In this document: piece after piece, positions 6,501 through 7,509 of the stretch
Layout of the letters: each line of letters begins with the position of its first letter
How positions within the stretch are numbered: the first letter of the stretch is position 1
NCBI GenBank assembly: GCA_902386085.1
Contig: CABMIA010000098.1
Span: 1 to 7,509 of the forward strand
Reading direction: 5' to 3'
Source of the DNA: an uncultured archaeon
GTDB taxonomy: Archaea; Halobacteriota; Methanosarcinia; Methanosarcinales; Methanoperedenaceae
DNA: 7,509 nt
Notes under the pieces: model-generated
Told to the model about the DNA's origin: nothing
The model's database searches: none
What the model saw: only the letters and a program-made list of their open reading frames with translations
Program-made: the position numbers and the translations under genes

Positions 6501-6516
6501 GCCGGGGATAAAATGA
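6445..6516 (+). pseudogene. Decayed ferredoxin start, now a 23-residue leader ORF
   Basis: Residues 1-18 match the intact ferredoxin at 13 of 18 positions (M-S-V, N-R-Y-K, G-Y-C and V-G retained). Cluster cysteines 10 and 16 have become Tyr, only Cys13 survives, and similarity ends before the fourth Cys; the frame then runs A-P-G-I-K and stops. It therefore cannot bind a cluster. The TGA (6514-6516) overlaps the ATG of the second GGR (6513-6515), the classic ATGA arrangement for coupled translation. Inference: the relic arose by tandem duplication of the ferredoxin region, and its start may be kept as a translation entry point. Whether the peptide is made or useful is unknown. Confidence 0.8.
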
Positions 6517-7508
6517 AGTCCAGATATGATGTCATTGTTGTAGGGGCAGGACCGGCTGGCTCAATAACCGCAAAAACCTGCGCAGAAGCAGGGCTTGAGG
6601 TCTTGCTTATCGAAAAAAGGCAGGAGATAGGGGATCCTGTGAGATGCGCCGAAGGGGTAGGCAAAGACGCCTTGATTAAACATATAAAACCAGACGAAAA
6701 ATGGATAGCGGCCGAAGTGAAGGGGTCCAAGATACTCGCACCAGATGGAACAGAGATCAAAATGTCCGGGGATGCGTCCAGTAAGAAAGTCGGTTACGTT
6801 CTTGAACGTAAGGTCTTTGACAGGGCGCTTGCCCAGAAAGCTGCGCTTGCAGGGGCCGAAGTGATGGTGAAGACAAGGGCAACCGGACTATTGCGGAACA
6901 ACGGGAAAGTTACAGGGATAAAAGCAATGTACATGGGAGAAACCTGTGATATCAATTCTGATATAGTGATCGGGGCAGACGGCGTTGAATCAAAAGTCGG
7001 CAGATGGGGCGGCATAAACACGGCGTTGAAGCCTGGCGATATCGATACCTGCGCACAGTTCCTGGTCTCAAATATCGAACCGGGCGAATACAGCAAGTTC
7101 TTCCTGGGAGAGAAATATACGCCCGGAGGATATGTATGGATATTCCCCAAAGGTGAACACACGGCCAATGTGGGGCTGGGAATCCTTGGAAGCAGATCCG
7201 GAAATATCAGGGCTATTTCACTTCTTCACAGATTCATAGACAACTATATGCCGCAGGCTAAGATCCTGGAAATAGTGGTTGGCGGCGTTCCCGTCAGCGG
7301 GCCGATAAAGCAGACTGTGACAGATGGGCTTATGCTCGTGGGCGATGCTGCCAGGCAGTCCGATCCTTTGACCGGCGGAGGCATTACCAATGCCATGGAC
7401 GCAGGGAAGATGGCGGGTGACGTCTGCATAAAAGCAAAGGAGATAGGGGATTTTTCTGGTAAGATTTTAAAGGAATACGTGGACAAATGGCGTGAATCCA
7501 TTGGATAA
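6513..7508 (+). CDS. Geranylgeranyl reductase (archaeal lipid saturation), C-terminally short
   Basis: A canonical archaeal GGR in its first 331 residues. It is an FAD enzyme that hydrogenates the geranylgeranyl chains of membrane ether lipids, working at the cytoplasmic membrane face. Seen: [12 protein letters not shown] (5-16), acidic Glu34, P-V-R-C-A-E-G-V (42-49) with the family Cys, G-A-D-G-V-E-S (154-160), the substrate-cavity motif Y-V-W-I-F-P-K-G (207-214) and [17 protein letters not shown] (275-291). The ATG at 6513 overlaps the relic stop, and GGGG (6504-6507) is a weak ribosome site. The frame ends at TAA (7506-7508) just after K-W-R-E-S-I-G, whereas known archaeal GGRs run to roughly 390-410 residues. 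The last 60-70 residues seem to be missing by nonsense or frameshift, but only one base follows in the window. Confidence 0.9.
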   Translation: MKSRYDVIVVGAGPAGSITAKTCAEAGLEVLLIEKRQEIGDPVRCAEGVGKDALIKHIKPDEKWIAAEVKGSKILAPDGTEIKMSGDASSKKVGYVLERKVFDRALAQKAALAGAEVMVKTRATGLLRNNGKVTGIKAMYMGETCDINSDIVIGADGVESKVGRWGGINTALKPGDIDTCAQFLVSNIEPGEYSKFFLGEKYTPGGYVWIFPKGEHTANVGLGILGSRSGNIRAISLLHRFIDNYMPQAKILEIVVGGVPVSGPIKQTVTDGLMLVGDAARQSDPLTGGGITNAMDAGKMAGDVCIKAKEIGDFSGKILKEYVDKWRESIG

Positions 7509-7509
7509 T

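Overview
The window looks archaeal and probably comes from the Methanosarcinales, with Methanoperedens-type (ANME-2d) archaea as a plausible source; this placement is inference. The evidence is TATA-type promoters, T-rich terminators, a geranylgeranyl-reductase-type flavoprotein paired with a small ferredoxin (archaeal lipid biosynthesis), a DUF362/ferredoxin protein, and a bacterial-type groES-groEL pair. Group I chaperonins are unusual in archaea but are known in Methanosarcina. A c-type heme and blue-copper fusion at the left edge points to respiratory electron transfer.

Layout. 3-437 (+) is the 3' end of a gene with a cytochrome P460-like heme c segment fused to a cupredoxin, followed by a T-rich terminator. 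593-2486 (+) is a groES-groEL operon with its own TATA box, a hairpin in the leader and a hairpin-plus-T-tract terminator. 2741-3403 (+) is an AT-rich orphan membrane protein. 3404-3754 has no convincing gene but contains a cluster of CGAAC/GTTCG elements. 3755-4804 (-) is a DUF362 protein with an inserted two-cluster ferredoxin domain. It is divergent from a rightward set across a spacer with a 14-bp perfect palindrome. The rightward set is a 44-aa unknown protein (4960-5094), an 8-Cys ferredoxin (5135-5317), a divergent GGR-family flavoprotein (5389-6396), a decayed ferredoxin start (6445-6516) and a canonical-looking GGR (6513-7508).

How the right part works together. Archaeal GGRs hydrogenate the isoprenoid chains of membrane ether lipids, and in Methanosarcina acetivorans the adjacent ferredoxin is the electron donor. 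Here one ferredoxin appears to serve two GGR-type flavoproteins.

Most interesting signal. About 100 bp covering the ferredoxin promoter and its first 18 codons is repeated without gaps 1310 bp downstream. The second copy keeps the promoter perfectly but has lost the ferredoxin: two of its first three cluster cysteines are Tyr, and the frame ends in an ATGA overlap with the second GGR. The result is a GGR driven by a duplicated ferredoxin promoter and preceded by a 23-codon relic ORF that may couple its translation. The second GGR also ends about 60 to 70 residues earlier than usual for the family, with its stop codon at the window edge.
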